This document shows positions 18,734 through 29,400 of a stretch of 32,442 bases of DNA, piece after piece. The notes under the pieces are model-generated. The model was not told the DNA's origin, did not search any database, and was given only the letters and a program-made list of their open reading frames with translations. Source of the stretch: an uncultured Prevotellaceae bacterium (GTDB taxonomy: Bacteria > Bacteroidota > Bacteroidia > Bacteroidales > Muribaculaceae); assembly GCA_945983195.1 (NCBI GenBank), contig CAMFSS010000002.1:1-32442 (forward strand), given 5' to 3'. The number at the start of each line of letters is the position of its first letter. Within the stretch, counting starts at the first letter, position 1. The translations under genes and the position numbers were made by a program.

Positions 18734-21016
18734 TCAATTCAGTGTAAATGTGGCTGTCTGCACATTGCGGCTGTCGCCACCCACCATCACCTGGAAGTCG
18801 CCCGGCTCACACACCAGCTCTATGTTGCTGTTGTAGAACTTCAGCAAGTCGGCGGTAATCTCAAATGTCACGTCGCGGCTCTCGCCCTTCTTCAGCGTCA
18901 CGCGCTCGAAGCCCTTAAGCTCCTTCACGGGGCGCGAAATGCTGCCCACCATGTCGCGAATGTAGAGCTGCACCACCTCAGTGCCGTCGTAGTTGCCGGT
19001 GTTGGTCACCTTCACTGTGGCTGTAATCTTGCCGCTCTCGTCCATTGTGGTGTTGTCGAGCGTAAGGTCACCATAGGTGAATGTAGTGTACGACAGTCCG
19101 TAGCCAAACGGATAGAGAGGGTCGTTGTCCACGTCGAGATAGTTGCTGCAGAACTTCGAGAACCACTTCTCAGCCGGACGGCCGCTGTTCACGTCATTTT
19201 CCTAGAGCCGCAGCCGTCCCACCGCAGTCGCGAACGATTCCGTGAGCTTGCCCGAAGGAACCTTGTCGCCAAAGAGCACGTCGCAGATGGCATCGGCAGC
19301 CTCCGAGCCGCCAAACCACACCTGGAGTATTGCCGGGAGATTCTCGTTCTCCCAGTTCATCACTGTGGCACGACCTGCAAAGTTGAGCATCACTATGGGC
19401 TTGCCGGTCTTCTTCAGTGCCTTCAAGAGGTCGAGCTGTGCATCGGGCAGGTCGAGATTGCTGCGCGAGCTGCACTCGCCGCTGAACTCCGACGACTCAC
19501 CGCCGGCAAACACTATCACATCGGCTCGCTGTGCCACGCTCAGTGCCTCGGCACGCATTGCCTCGGCTGAACGCGGGTCGCGCATCTCACGACCGAACAT
19601 TGTGGCATTTGCCTCAAGCGTTGCATCGTAGCACAAGTTGCTTCCCTTGGCATAGAGCACCTCAGCCTTGCCGGCTACGGCATCTTTCATGCCCTCAAGC
19701 AGCGACTTGTAGCGATCGCTCACGGCTGCCACGCTCCATGTGCCCGGCATATTCGCCTTGGTGTCGGCAAGCGGGCCGATAAGGGCAATGCAACCCTTTC
19801 GCTGAAGCGGAAGCAGATTGCCCTCGTTCTTCAGGAGCACAAATGTCTCAGCTGCGATTTCACGTGCCACTGCACGGTTCTCTGCCGTGAACACCTCCTG
19901 CTTGGGACGCTCCACATTGCAGTATTTATACGGATCGTCAAACAAGCCGAGCTTGTATTTTGCCTCAAGTATGCGGCGGCAAGCCTTGTTGATATCCTCC
20001 TCAGTGACCTTGCCCTCCTGGAGCGACTTCTCAAGTGTGCCCATGAAGCCGTCGGCTACCATGTCCATATCCGTTCCGGCTTTCAGAGCGAGTGCCGACA
20101 CTTGCTGAAGGTCGCCCATGCCGTGGGCAATCATCTCGGAGATGGCGGTGAAGTCGGTTACGACGAAGCCGTTGAAGCCCCACATGTCGCGGAGCACATC
20201 GGTCATAAGCCACTTGTTGCCGGTTGCCGGAATGCCGTCAACCACATTGAACGACGACATAACCGACCCTGCACCTGCCTCTACGGCAGCCTTGTAAGGC
20301 TCAAAGTAGCCGTTGAACATCGTCACGCGGCTCATGTCCACTGTGTTGTAGTCACGGCCTGCCTCAGGTGCTCCATAGAGTGCGAAATGCTTCACGCAAG
20401 CCATGATTGTGGCTGAATCCTGAAGGTTGTCACCCTGATAGCCCTTCACCATGGCACGTGCAATGGCTGCACCGAGGAATGGGTCTTCGCCCGAGCCTTC
20501 GCTCTGGCGGCCCCAGCGCGGTTCACGGCAAATGTCTACCATCGGGCTGAAAGTCCAGCATATACCGTCGGCACTCGCCTCACGGGCGGCAATCTGTGCC
20601 GACTTCTCGATTGCTTCCATATCCCAACTGCACGAGAGCGCAAGTGGAATGGGGAAAACAGTTTCATAGCCGTGAATCACGTCCATTCCGAAGATAAGCG
20701 GAATGTGAAGGCGGCTCTCCTCCACTGCCAAGCGCTGCACCTCGCGGATTTTCTCCACACCTTTCAGGTTGAAGAGTCCACCCACCTCGCCGGCCTTGAT
20801 TTTCTCGGCGATATTGCTGCTTTTGGCCTGTCCGGTTACAATGTCACCCGTAACGGGAAGGTTGAGCTGACCTATCTTCTCATGAAGCGTCATCTGCCCC
20901 ATCAGGTCATCAACGAAGCGGTCCATTTCGGCATCACCGCTGCCACCATTGCTTTGGCACGCTGTGAGAGCAGTTGCAGCCACAACGGCTGCCATCATAA
21001 ATTTATTCAATTTCAT
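18734..21016 (-). pseudogene. GH3 beta-glucosidase-like lipoprotein interrupted by an in-frame TAG at 19202-19204
   Basis: ORFs 19202..21016 (604 aa) and 18734..19192 (152 aa) are in the same frame. GH3 features: GFVVTDFTAISEMIAHG (nucleophile region), VKHF, GESSEFSGECSSRSNLDLP, then after the stop SNYLDVDNDPLYPFGYGLSYTTF and a C-terminal Fn3-like domain. Confidence 0.8.
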
Positions 21017-21063
21017 ATCTTTAATTTCTATTTTTTATCATTTCAAAAAAAATTTTTCACTTC

Positions 21064-21099
21064 GTCAGACAAGTCCGACTCGTCTGACTGGTCCGACAC
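21064..21099. repeat. Four-copy 9-bp tandem repeat, consensus GTCnGACnn
   Basis: GTCAGACAA GTCCGACTC GTCTGACTG GTCCGACAC in the gap between the GH144 stop and the GH3 start; also contains inverted repeat GTCAGAC/GTCTGAC. Confidence 0.75.
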
Positions 21100-21108
21100 C
21101 CCCTCACG

Positions 21109-22485
21109 TCACTTTGCCACCGTGAAACCGAGCTTCTTAAGTCCTGCCTGCACCTCCTCGCAGCTCATGAAGAGCTTCCATAGCAAGCCGGTACGGTAGT
21201 TCTCAATCATCGGGGCTATTGAGCACTGGTCGATTGCAAGATAGTGCGGTTTGGTCCAGTTAGCTTCCTCTGAGAAAGCATCATAGAAGCCATATTTGCC
21301 CCAAATCCATTCACCCTTGGCGTAGAAGCCCTTGAGTGCTGCCATCGACTCCTCAGGTGTGTAGGGGAACGACGACAGTGCAGCCGTAGGAGTAATCACA
21401 CCGCGGTCGTTGCCGGGGCTGTGTGCCGTGTAGCCGTCGATAGTGTAGCTTGCTGTGAGTCCCCAGCAGTCTTTGCCGTAGCCCTTATACCCCTTGGGGT
21501 TAGCCACACAGTAGCGGTAGTCGCTCAGTGCATGGTTGCGCACCACATTCCAGTAGTTGGCATATTGGTCGCTGAGATTGCGCGGGTCGAGTCCTATGTA
21601 GGAGTAGTGTGCCCAGAAAAGCGGTCCACCGGTCTCCTCGGCGTAGTTGTGCTTCAGTTCAAGAGGCAGGTCGTAGAATTTCGCATCACTCTTGATGCCG
21701 CCGCTGCGTGCCCAGCCCTTGTGGTAGCACTCTGCCGGAACGGTGTGTGTGGGCGATGCCGCCGCAAGGATATACACTATGAGGCACTCATTATAGCCCT
21801 CAAGAGGGAAATTCATCTCCCAGCCGTATTCGGGCGACCAGTGCCAGTAGATTACGCTCTCGCCGCCTTTTGTGTACCAGTCGAATTCCATTTCGCGCCA
21901 CAGCTTGTCGATTTTCTCGGCAAGTGCCTTCTCTTCGTCGTTGCCGGCACGGAAATACTGGCGCACGCACAGCAGGCTCTCCATAAGGAAGCAGCTCTCC
22001 ACCAGGTCACCGCCATTGTCCTTCTGTCCGAATGGCTTCACCTTGCCCGTGGGACCGTCGAGCCAGTGCGGCCACACGCCGTGGAAGCGGTCGGCCTTGG
22101 CAAGATAGTCTACAATCTTAGTGAGTCGCTTCACGCCCTCCTCACGGCTCACAAAGCCGCGGTCGATAGCAGCGAGCACTCCGGCGATGCCGAAGCCGCT
22201 GCCGCCGGTGGTCACCACGTCCTTGTCATTCTGGGGATAGTCACCATCAAGGTGTATGCGCTCGCAGGCGAGTCCCGAGGTAGCCTCGGCTCCTTCCCAC
22301 ATATAGTTGAAGTGAACCTTCTGTATGTAGTCGAGCAACTCATCTTCGCTGGCAAACTCAGCAGGGCGATTCGTTTCCTGCTGTGCCGCATCGTCACTGT
22401 TTCCGCTCTTGCTTGAGCCGGAGCAGGAAGCAACGAATAACGTCACCGCTAACATTATAGTGATATTCAAAAATCTGTTCATCAT
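21109..22485 (-). CDS. GH144-like (glycoamylase-domain PF10091 type) lipoprotein, probable endo-beta-1,2-glucanase
   Basis: Start revised to MMNRFLNITIMLAVTLFVASCSG (lipobox). Motifs: YIQKVHFNYMWEGAEATSGLACERIHLDGDYP, VTTGGSGFGIAGVLAAIDRGFVSREEG, FHGVWPHWLDGPTGKV, WHWSPEYGWEMNFPLEGYNECLIVYILAAASPTH, CWGLTASYTIDGYTAHSPGNDRGVITPTAALSSFPYTPEES. Confidence 0.8.
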   Translation of the reverse strand: MMNRFLNITIMLAVTLFVASCSGSSKSGNSDDAAQQETNRPAEFASEDELLDYIQKVHFNYMWEGAEATSGLACERIHLDGDYPQNDKDVVTTGGSGFGIAGVLAAIDRGFVSREEGVKRLTKIVDYLAKADRFHGVWPHWLDGPTGKVKPFGQKDNGGDLVESCFLMESLLCVRQYFRAGNDEEKALAEKIDKLWREMEFDWYTKGGESVIYWHWSPEYGWEMNFPLEGYNECLIVYILAAASPTHTVPAECYHKGWARSGGIKSDAKFYDLPLELKHNYAEETGGPLFWAHYSYIGLDPRNLSDQYANYWNVVRNHALSDYRYCVANPKGYKGYGKDCWGLTASYTIDGYTAHSPGNDRGVITPTAALSSFPYTPEESMAALKGFYAKGEWIWGKYGFYDAFSEEANWTKPHYLAIDQCSIAPMIENYRTGLLWKLFMSCEEVQAGLKKLGFTVAK

Positions 22486-22611
22486 ATACTTATAAGTTGG
22501 TCGAGGCATGGCACTTCCACGTGCCTGAATTATCGTTTCCGACAACAATTTCCATTGGTTATTTAAAAAGTGCCTCTAAGTTAGTAATTATTTTTGGGAA
22601 ATGCAAGTTTT

Positions 22612-24735
22612 TTACTGTTTTAATATTTTCGACATCTCCGAACAGCCGGTTTCGCCCAGTGCCTCGATTGCAAAATAGTAGTCGGTGCCCAGATCGAGAC
22701 CGCGGAGGTCGTACTCACACTCGCCGTTCACGGTGATGCAGTGGTAGAGCTTGTCGGGGGCGATGCCATAGCGTATGTTGTAGCCGTAGGCACGCTCCGA
22801 GGGCTTCCACGTAATCATGCAGTTGCGCATGTCCTTCTTGTCGCGTACCACCTTGAAGCCCTTCACCGCAGTGGGTGCCTCACCTTCGGCAATGCCAAAC
22901 ACGCGCAGGTCGCTCAGGCAGAAGTTGCCCGAGGGCATGTGCAGGTTCTCCACCTTCAGGTAGCGCGCACGCAGCGGCTGGCGCAGCTCCACATAGTCGT
23001 GTGGCACATCGCGGTCGTTGTTGCTCTTGTCCACCACAAGTTCCCATTCGCTGCCGTCGCTTGAGGCATAGATGCGATACTGGTGGTAGAGGTCGTTGGC
23101 GCGGTTGTGCTGCACGGTCATGAAGTCGTAGTAGTTAAGCTGGATTGCACGAATCTCCTTCACCGCATCAAGGTCAATCTTCACCCATTCGCCGGGTTTG
23201 CCGGTCTTGGCAGCCCAGATGGTGCGTATGTTCTCGTCGGTGATGTTGCGCGGGGCGAGTGAGTCGTCCTCGGCAGTGCTCGATGCCTCCACTTTCTTGC
23301 CATAAGAGAGGAGCATCCAGCCTGTGAAGCGGTCGGTGCCGGCAATGGTGCGCTCAGAGTTCCAGCAAGGATAGTCACCAAATGACGTGTTGCAGTACAT
23401 CACGCCGTCGGCATCGAATCCCACAGGATAAAGCCCTATGCGACGCTCAAACTTATACTTCAGCGAGAGCATGCAAGTGCCCACATGCCAGTAGTTGCCC
23501 TTTGCATCGCACCAAGTGCCGCCGTGCCCCACACCCTGCACAAATCCTCCGGGCTTGTAGCTCATCGGGTTGTGCTTCTGATAGGCGAAGGGACCGAGCG
23601 GGCTGTCGCTCACATACACGCCGTCGGCATACACCTTGAATTCCGTTCCAGGTGCGCCATATTGCAGATAGTATTTGCCGTCATGCTTGGTCATGTAGGC
23701 ACCCTCGGTGAAGGGCGCGAGCGTAACCTCATCGTCGTTGTTCATGCCGAAGCGTTCCCAGCCGTGCTGCTTGGGGTGCAGTGCCACCACATCGTGAATC
23801 TTGCTGATGGGGCGGAAGTCGTCGCGGCTCACCTGCACGGCTTTCAGCGGATATTCGTTGCTTGAACCGTAATATTCGTAGAGCTTGCCGTCGTCGTCGA
23901 GGAAGAGACACGGGTCCCAAGTGGGAATGGTGTTGCGCTCCACCACGCGGCGGAAACGTCCGCTGAATGGCTCGGTGGTGTACCAGATGGGCAGTCCCTC
24001 GTAGGTAGAGCCGGTGTAGAAGAGCGTGTCGCCGCACACGAATGCTGCAGGGGCACACTGGTCATCGTCGGTAGGCTTGCGCTGGAACGATGCCGGGGCA
24101 AATTCCCAGTCACTCATGTTTCGGGAGTAGTGGAAACCACCCTGATTGGTCGAACAGAGCATATTGGTGACCTTGTAGTAGAGTCCCATAGGGTCAGCCG
24201 ACGAGCGGAACGAACCGTGCGGGCGCACATTGTTGTTGTAAGGCTCGTAGTTGTAGCTGATGTTCATCGGATTGCAGTAGGTGTGCGTGCCGCAGTCGTC
24301 GGGGTCAAACCAGCGTGTAGCCACAGCCTTGGTACGCTGCACCGCCTTGCCCGTGTAGGGCGTAAGCGTGACATTCACCTCACGCTGCTCCACTTCGCGA
24401 ATCACGCTGCCGAACTCCTTGCCGGGGTAGTACACATAGATGTGGCGGTCGCCGTCGGTACACTTGAGCGTGTAGCGGCCCGCAGCATCGGTGTTGCAGT
24501 GCACAGGCGAGCTGAAGAACATCACTGTGGCTCCTTCGAGAGGCTTACCCTGCTCATCGGTGACAGTGCCGCTTATGTGATATTCCTTGTGTACGGGGAT
24601 GTAGTAGTCGCTCACTTGTCCTTTCACCACCTTTATTGAGTCGCCCTGAGCATTTGCCGCAATGGAGGGTGCTGCCATAATGCTGCACACTGCTGCCAGT
24701 TTCAGCATTAAGCCTGATATTGTTTTTTGTAGCAT
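22612..24735 (-). CDS. GH43-like family glycosidase with N-terminal CarboxypepD_reg-like domain and C-terminal discoidin (F5/8C)-like and Fn3-like modules
   Basis: Start revised to MLQKTISGLMLKLAAVCSIMAAPSIAANAQ. ISGTVTDEQGKPLEGATVMFFSSPVHCNTDAAGRYTLKC (CarboxypepD_reg); catalytic region with TWDPCLFLDDDGKLYEYYGSS, VTLAPFTEGAYMTKHDGKYYLQYGAPGTEF, GVGHGGTWCDAKGNYWH; AIQLNYYDFMTVQHNRANDLYHQYRIYASSDGSEWELVVDKSNND (discoidin-like). Confidence 0.75.
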   Translation of the reverse strand: MLQKTISGLMLKLAAVCSIMAAPSIAANAQGDSIKVVKGQVSDYYIPVHKEYHISGTVTDEQGKPLEGATVMFFSSPVHCNTDAAGRYTLKCTDGDRHIYVYYPGKEFGSVIREVEQREVNVTLTPYTGKAVQRTKAVATRWFDPDDCGTHTYCNPMNISYNYEPYNNNVRPHGSFRSSADPMGLYYKVTNMLCSTNQGGFHYSRNMSDWEFAPASFQRKPTDDDQCAPAAFVCGDTLFYTGSTYEGLPIWYTTEPFSGRFRRVVERNTIPTWDPCLFLDDDGKLYEYYGSSNEYPLKAVQVSRDDFRPISKIHDVVALHPKQHGWERFGMNNDDEVTLAPFTEGAYMTKHDGKYYLQYGAPGTEFKVYADGVYVSDSPLGPFAYQKHNPMSYKPGGFVQGVGHGGTWCDAKGNYWHVGTCMLSLKYKFERRIGLYPVGFDADGVMYCNTSFGDYPCWNSERTIAGTDRFTGWMLLSYGKKVEASSTAEDDSLAPRNITDENIRTIWAAKTGKPGEWVKIDLDAVKEIRAIQLNYYDFMTVQHNRANDLYHQYRIYASSDGSEWELVVDKSNNDRDVPHDYVELRQPLRARYLKVENLHMPSGNFCLSDLRVFGIAEGEAPTAVKGFKVVRDKKDMRNCMITWKPSERAYGYNIRYGIAPDKLYHCITVNGECEYDLRGLDLGTDYYFAIEALGETGCSEMSKILKQ

Positions 24736-24877
24736 AAGCAAATGATTCGGTTTCGTTTTTTTTAGGTGTATTTTTATGGAAAAGTGCGCCGTAACGTCAG
24801 GCAAAATGCCTTGGTATCGGCGCACCTTCAAATTAAAACCAATCTGTGTTGTATAGTGTTAATACCTAATGGGAATG

Positions 24878-26338
24878 TTATTCGTCCTTAGGCTCGTTGG
24901 CAAGGCTTGGAATGTTGCTGCTCTGCTCGAATGGGATAGGATAGTAGGTCTTTGAAGCGTCCCAACCCTTGAGGGTAGAAGCTGCCTTTCCGCGACGGAT
25001 AAGGTCGTTGTAACGCTCTCCCCACTCGCAGCACAGCTCCATGCGGCGCTCGTCGAGAATGTTGTCGATAGTCACGGTGCTGAGGGTAGGCATTCCGGCA
25101 CGTGTGCGCACGAGGTTGAACGGAGTCACTGCATCGCCGCCCACTTCAAGGCAAGCCTCGGCGTTCATCAGCAGTACGTCGGCATAGCGGAGGATGCGCA
25201 CGTTGTTGTTTGAGCCATATTTTGTGCGGCCTTCGGTGAGCTGGTGGCTCGGAGTGTAAGCCTTTCCGTTCCAGCAGTCGGTCTGAGTGGGGTTCTGGAG
25301 CGGGCGGATTACGTCGCCGCTCGGAGTAGTGCTTCCTGCAAGGAGGAACGATGTAGTGGCACGGATACCCTCACCGCGGGCTGCAGCCCAGTCGCGGAAC
25401 TCCTTGTAGAGTCCGATGAAGCCCCAGCCTGAGATGTTGCCGTTGTTGGCGGGTCCCTGGAATACAAACCACTGGTCGGCATCTACCATGTCGCCCGAGC
25501 CATTGCCGAAGTCGGTGCACTGGCACTCGAAGAGCGACTCGTTGCAGAGCTTGCCGGGTATCTTGAAGAGGTTGTAATAGTCGTCGTAGAGTTCAAACTT
25601 TTTGCTGCTGATGATTTTGTCGGTAAGTTCCTTTACCTTTGCATAGTTGCCCATGTTGAGATATACCTTAGCTGCGAGAGCCATTGCCGAGTAGGCAGTC
25701 ACGGCACCGAAGTGGTTGCTCTCGTTGGGGCGGATAAGCGGCATGTTGGTGTAGCCATACTCAAGGTCCTCAAGCATATAGCGGTTCACGGCATCGATAG
25801 TCGAGCGGGTCATGTCGGTCTGGCTGTTAGAGCGCAGGATAGTCACGGCACCGAAGCCCTGCACGAGGCGATAGTAGGCGTAGGCGCGGAGGAATCGTAC
25901 TTCACCGCAGTAGGTGTAGTAGTTCTTCATGTCGGCATCGCTCTTGATGTTCTCGGCATAGCTGTCGAGCGATTCAAGTGCGGCATTAGCCACTTTAATC
26001 ATACCATAATACTGGTTCCACATCTCGTTCAAGCCCCAGAAGGAGTTGTCGTAGTTGTAGTTGCCCATATCTACCAGAGTAGCCTGGTCATCAACACGTC
26101 CCGACCACACATCGTCGTCGCGGATGATAGAGAGAGGCCAGATAACCCAGTGCATGCCACCGGTGCGCAGCTTTGCATACACACCCGATACAGGCATATA
26201 CATATTGTCTAAGTTGGTGAAATCCACGCTGTTTTCCGGGACGCTGTTCTCCGGCTCTTTGTCGAGGAAGTCGCACGATGTAGTTGCAAGCAGCATTGCC
26301 GGCAACGCATATAATAATGCTTTTTTAAGAATATTCAT
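24878..26338 (-). CDS. SusD/RagB-family nutrient-binding outer-membrane lipoprotein
   Basis: Start revised to MNILKKALLYALPAMLLATTSCDFLDKEPENSV; EVRFLRAYAYYRLVQGFGAVTILR, RILRYADVLLMNAEACLEVGGDAVTPFNLVRTRAGMPTL, DERRMELCCEWGERYNDLIRRGKA are SusD hallmarks. Confidence 0.93.
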   Translation of the reverse strand: MNILKKALLYALPAMLLATTSCDFLDKEPENSVPENSVDFTNLDNMYMPVSGVYAKLRTGGMHWVIWPLSIIRDDDVWSGRVDDQATLVDMGNYNYDNSFWGLNEMWNQYYGMIKVANAALESLDSYAENIKSDADMKNYYTYCGEVRFLRAYAYYRLVQGFGAVTILRSNSQTDMTRSTIDAVNRYMLEDLEYGYTNMPLIRPNESNHFGAVTAYSAMALAAKVYLNMGNYAKVKELTDKIISSKKFELYDDYYNLFKIPGKLCNESLFECQCTDFGNGSGDMVDADQWFVFQGPANNGNISGWGFIGLYKEFRDWAAARGEGIRATTSFLLAGSTTPSGDVIRPLQNPTQTDCWNGKAYTPSHQLTEGRTKYGSNNNVRILRYADVLLMNAEACLEVGGDAVTPFNLVRTRAGMPTLSTVTIDNILDERRMELCCEWGERYNDLIRRGKAASTLKGWDASKTYYPIPFEQSSNIPSLANEPKDE

Positions 26339-26439
26339 TGTTCTCAATTTTTTTTGTTGTTTTTTACTTTTATATTTTGAGGTTCTTCAGCAAGAAGTCA
26401 AGCCACTATGGTAGTACCGCATCTTGCATCTTGCCTCAT

Positions 26440-29400
26440 TTAGAAATCGATTTGCACACCGAGTGTGTAGGTCGAAGTCAATGGATAAACCTCTACGTCC
26501 CAGCCTTCTGCATCGCTAAGCTCAGGAGTGAAGGCGTTGGCTTTGAAAGTGGTGAATGGACGGTCGGCGGTTACACTCACGCGGATACCCGGCAAAGTGT
26601 AGTTGCCCATCTTGATGTTGCGGAAGTTGTAGGCAAGTGTGATGTTCTGGATGCGGAAGTAGTCGGCGCTCTCCACGAAGTAGGAGTTCACTTTCTGGTC
26701 GCTCACGTTCCAGCCCTTCACGAGTGCTGCAGCCGACGGGTGCTCGTTGGTTGAGCCTTCGCCTGTCCAGCGGTTAGTGTATTGAGCCTCGTCGAAGTTG
26801 AAGTTTGATTGAGAGTAGCGCAAAGCACGCTTGCGGTTATACATCTGTGCGCCTGCCTGGCCGTAGGTGGTAAGTTCAAAGTCGAGGTTCTTCCAGCTCA
26901 AGCCGAAGTTGAGTCCGTAGGTAAGGTTAGGAATGTAGGCACCGAGAGTCTGGCGGTCGTTGCCGTCGATTACACCATCCTTGTTCACGTCTTCATACTT
27001 GAAGTCGCCCGGTACGAGACCGTTAGCCACAGCTACGGGGTCGGCTGCACACTCAGCATCGTTCTGATATACGCCCACCACCTTGAAGCCGTAGAAAGAG
27101 TTCATTTCCTCGCCTACCATGTTAATGGTCTTGCCGCCCTTCACGTAGGCGGTACCGCCAAGGTCTTTCACCTCGTTCTTGAGGAATGAGAGGTTGAGAC
27201 CGATGCTATACTTGAAGTCGTTGCCGATGCGGTCGCTCCAGTTAGCCGAAATATCGAAACCGGTGTTGAGGATTTCACCGTAGTTGCCGGCAAGCACATC
27301 GTTGCTGAAGGGGAGGCGCGGTGAAATCACGGCACGCTTGGTCATGCGGTAATACCAGTCGAGGTCCACGTTCAAGCGGTTATTGAGGGTCGAGAAGTTC
27401 ACACCCACGTTGGTTTCATCTACAAGCTCCCACTTGAGGTAGCTGAAGTAAGATGTATTCTGGAAGCCCGGGATTGTGGTGTTGCCGAATACGCCCGATG
27501 CACTGTTACCTGTGGAAATCGAAGCGAAGCCGTCGCTTGCAGCCACGTGGTCGTTACCGAGGCGGCCCCAGCTTGCACGCAGTTTCAAGTAGTCAAGCAC
27601 TTTCTGGTCCTGCATGAACGACTCTTGGCTCATTACCCATGATGCACCTACCGATGGGAAGGAGCCCCACTTCTCCTGATACTTCGAAGAACCGTCGGCA
27701 CGCATTGTGAACATGAGGAGGTACTTGCCTGCGTAGTCGTAGTTCAAGCGGGCGAAGTACGACTGTCCGCGGTAGCAGTATCCGTCGTCGCCGAGTGTCA
27801 CGCCGTCGGCATCACCCTGGCTCAGATACAAGTATTCATCCTTGCCTTCGGGTACGTTCGAAGCCTTGCCCCACATGTAGCGGTATTGCTGCTGGCGCAT
27901 AGAGTAGCCGAGCATTGCACCCACCTTGTGGTCGCCGAAGCGGTCGTTGTAGGTAAGGGTGTTATCCCAGATGTAGTTGTAGTAGTTTGTAGTGGATTTT
28001 GTGAGTTCAGAAACACTCTTCTGCTGCCAACTGCTCACATAGTAGGGCTTGATGTAGGTGCGTCCGCGAGTTCCTGTGTAATCATAGCTGTAGCTTGTCT
28101 TGAAATTCAGTTTTTCGGGGAGTATGTTGAATTGTGCGTAGAAGTTGCTGAGCACTTGGTAGTTCTCGTTGCGGCTGTTGTTGTATTGGGCAGTTGCAAC
28201 GGGGTTGTAGAAGTTGCTTGTGAAGCCCACGCTTGCAGGAGAAGCGAATTTCTCGGGTGTAGCCTCTACATTGTTTTCGTCATACACCGGATAGATAGAA
28301 GGAGCGTTGAAAGCCTCTTTCCATGCCGAGTTGTTCGGGAGAATCTGTGTAGAGTTGCTGAATACGCCGTTGAATCCCACCTTCAGCCAGCTTGTTGCAT
28401 CGTAGTCAACAGCTGCGCGGAAGTTCATGCGCTTGTAGTTGTTGTCGGCGTCCATGATACCATCCTGGTAGAGGTAGCTCACGCCGAGAGAATAGACAGC
28501 CTTCTCCGAGCCGCCGCTGATGCCGAGGCTGTGGTTGGTGATTACAGCCTTGCGGAGCAATTCGTTGTACCAGTCGGTGTTGGCACCGTAGGTCCAGTTG
28601 TGGAAATCTGCGTCGGCGTAGCTGCCTCCGTAGCGGTCGATTGAAGCCTTCATTGTCGATACGTAGGCGTCATAGTTGGCTTCGAGAAGCATTGTGGCAT
28701 ACTGCTGCGAGTTTGCCATCTTCAGCACGTTGGTAGCCGACTGGACTCCCACATAACCGTTGTAGGTGATTTTGGCGTTCTGGTTGCGCTTTCCTTTCTT
28801 GGTGGTGATGATTACCACACCATTTGCTGCGCGTACACCATAGATGGCTGCTGCCGATGCGTCCTTGAGCACCGACATTTCCTGAATGTCGCTGTTGTTG
28901 AGGAAGTTGATGTCGTCGTAGAACATACCATCAACCACATAGAGCGGTGAGCTGTTGGTGAATGAGCCTGTACCGCGGATTGATACGCGTGGACCCGAAC
29001 CCGGAGTTCCGCTGTTCACCACATTCACACCTGCCACTTTTCCCTGCATGGCAGCCATAGGCGAAGTTGCCGGAACTGAGAGAAGCTCCTCTCCCTTCAC
29101 CACTGTGATAGGCGAGGTAAGGTCCTTGGCTTTGGCTGCACCATAACCGATTACTACCACCTCATCGAGCTTCTGGAGGTCGTCCTCAAGTGTTACGTTG
29201 ATTGTTGTGTCGGTAGCTTTGACCTCTTTGGTCTTCATACCGATGTAAGAGAATGTAATTACCGCATTGTCGGGAACATTTTTCAGTTCATAGTTTCCGT
29301 CGAAGTCGGTCACTGCTCCGGTGGTTGTGCCGTTCACTTGCACACTCGCACCAATTACGGGTTGGTTGCTCTGGTCGAGAACCACTCCTATTACTGTCTT

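Noticed and set aside
18605-19570. 321-aa plus-strand ORF opposite the GH3 3' end
   Set aside because: Antisense shadow of GH3; H/A-rich translation without domains.
21421-22416. 331-aa plus-strand ORF antisense to the GH144-like gene
   Set aside because: Shadow ORF with no recognisable motif opposite a well-supported enzyme.
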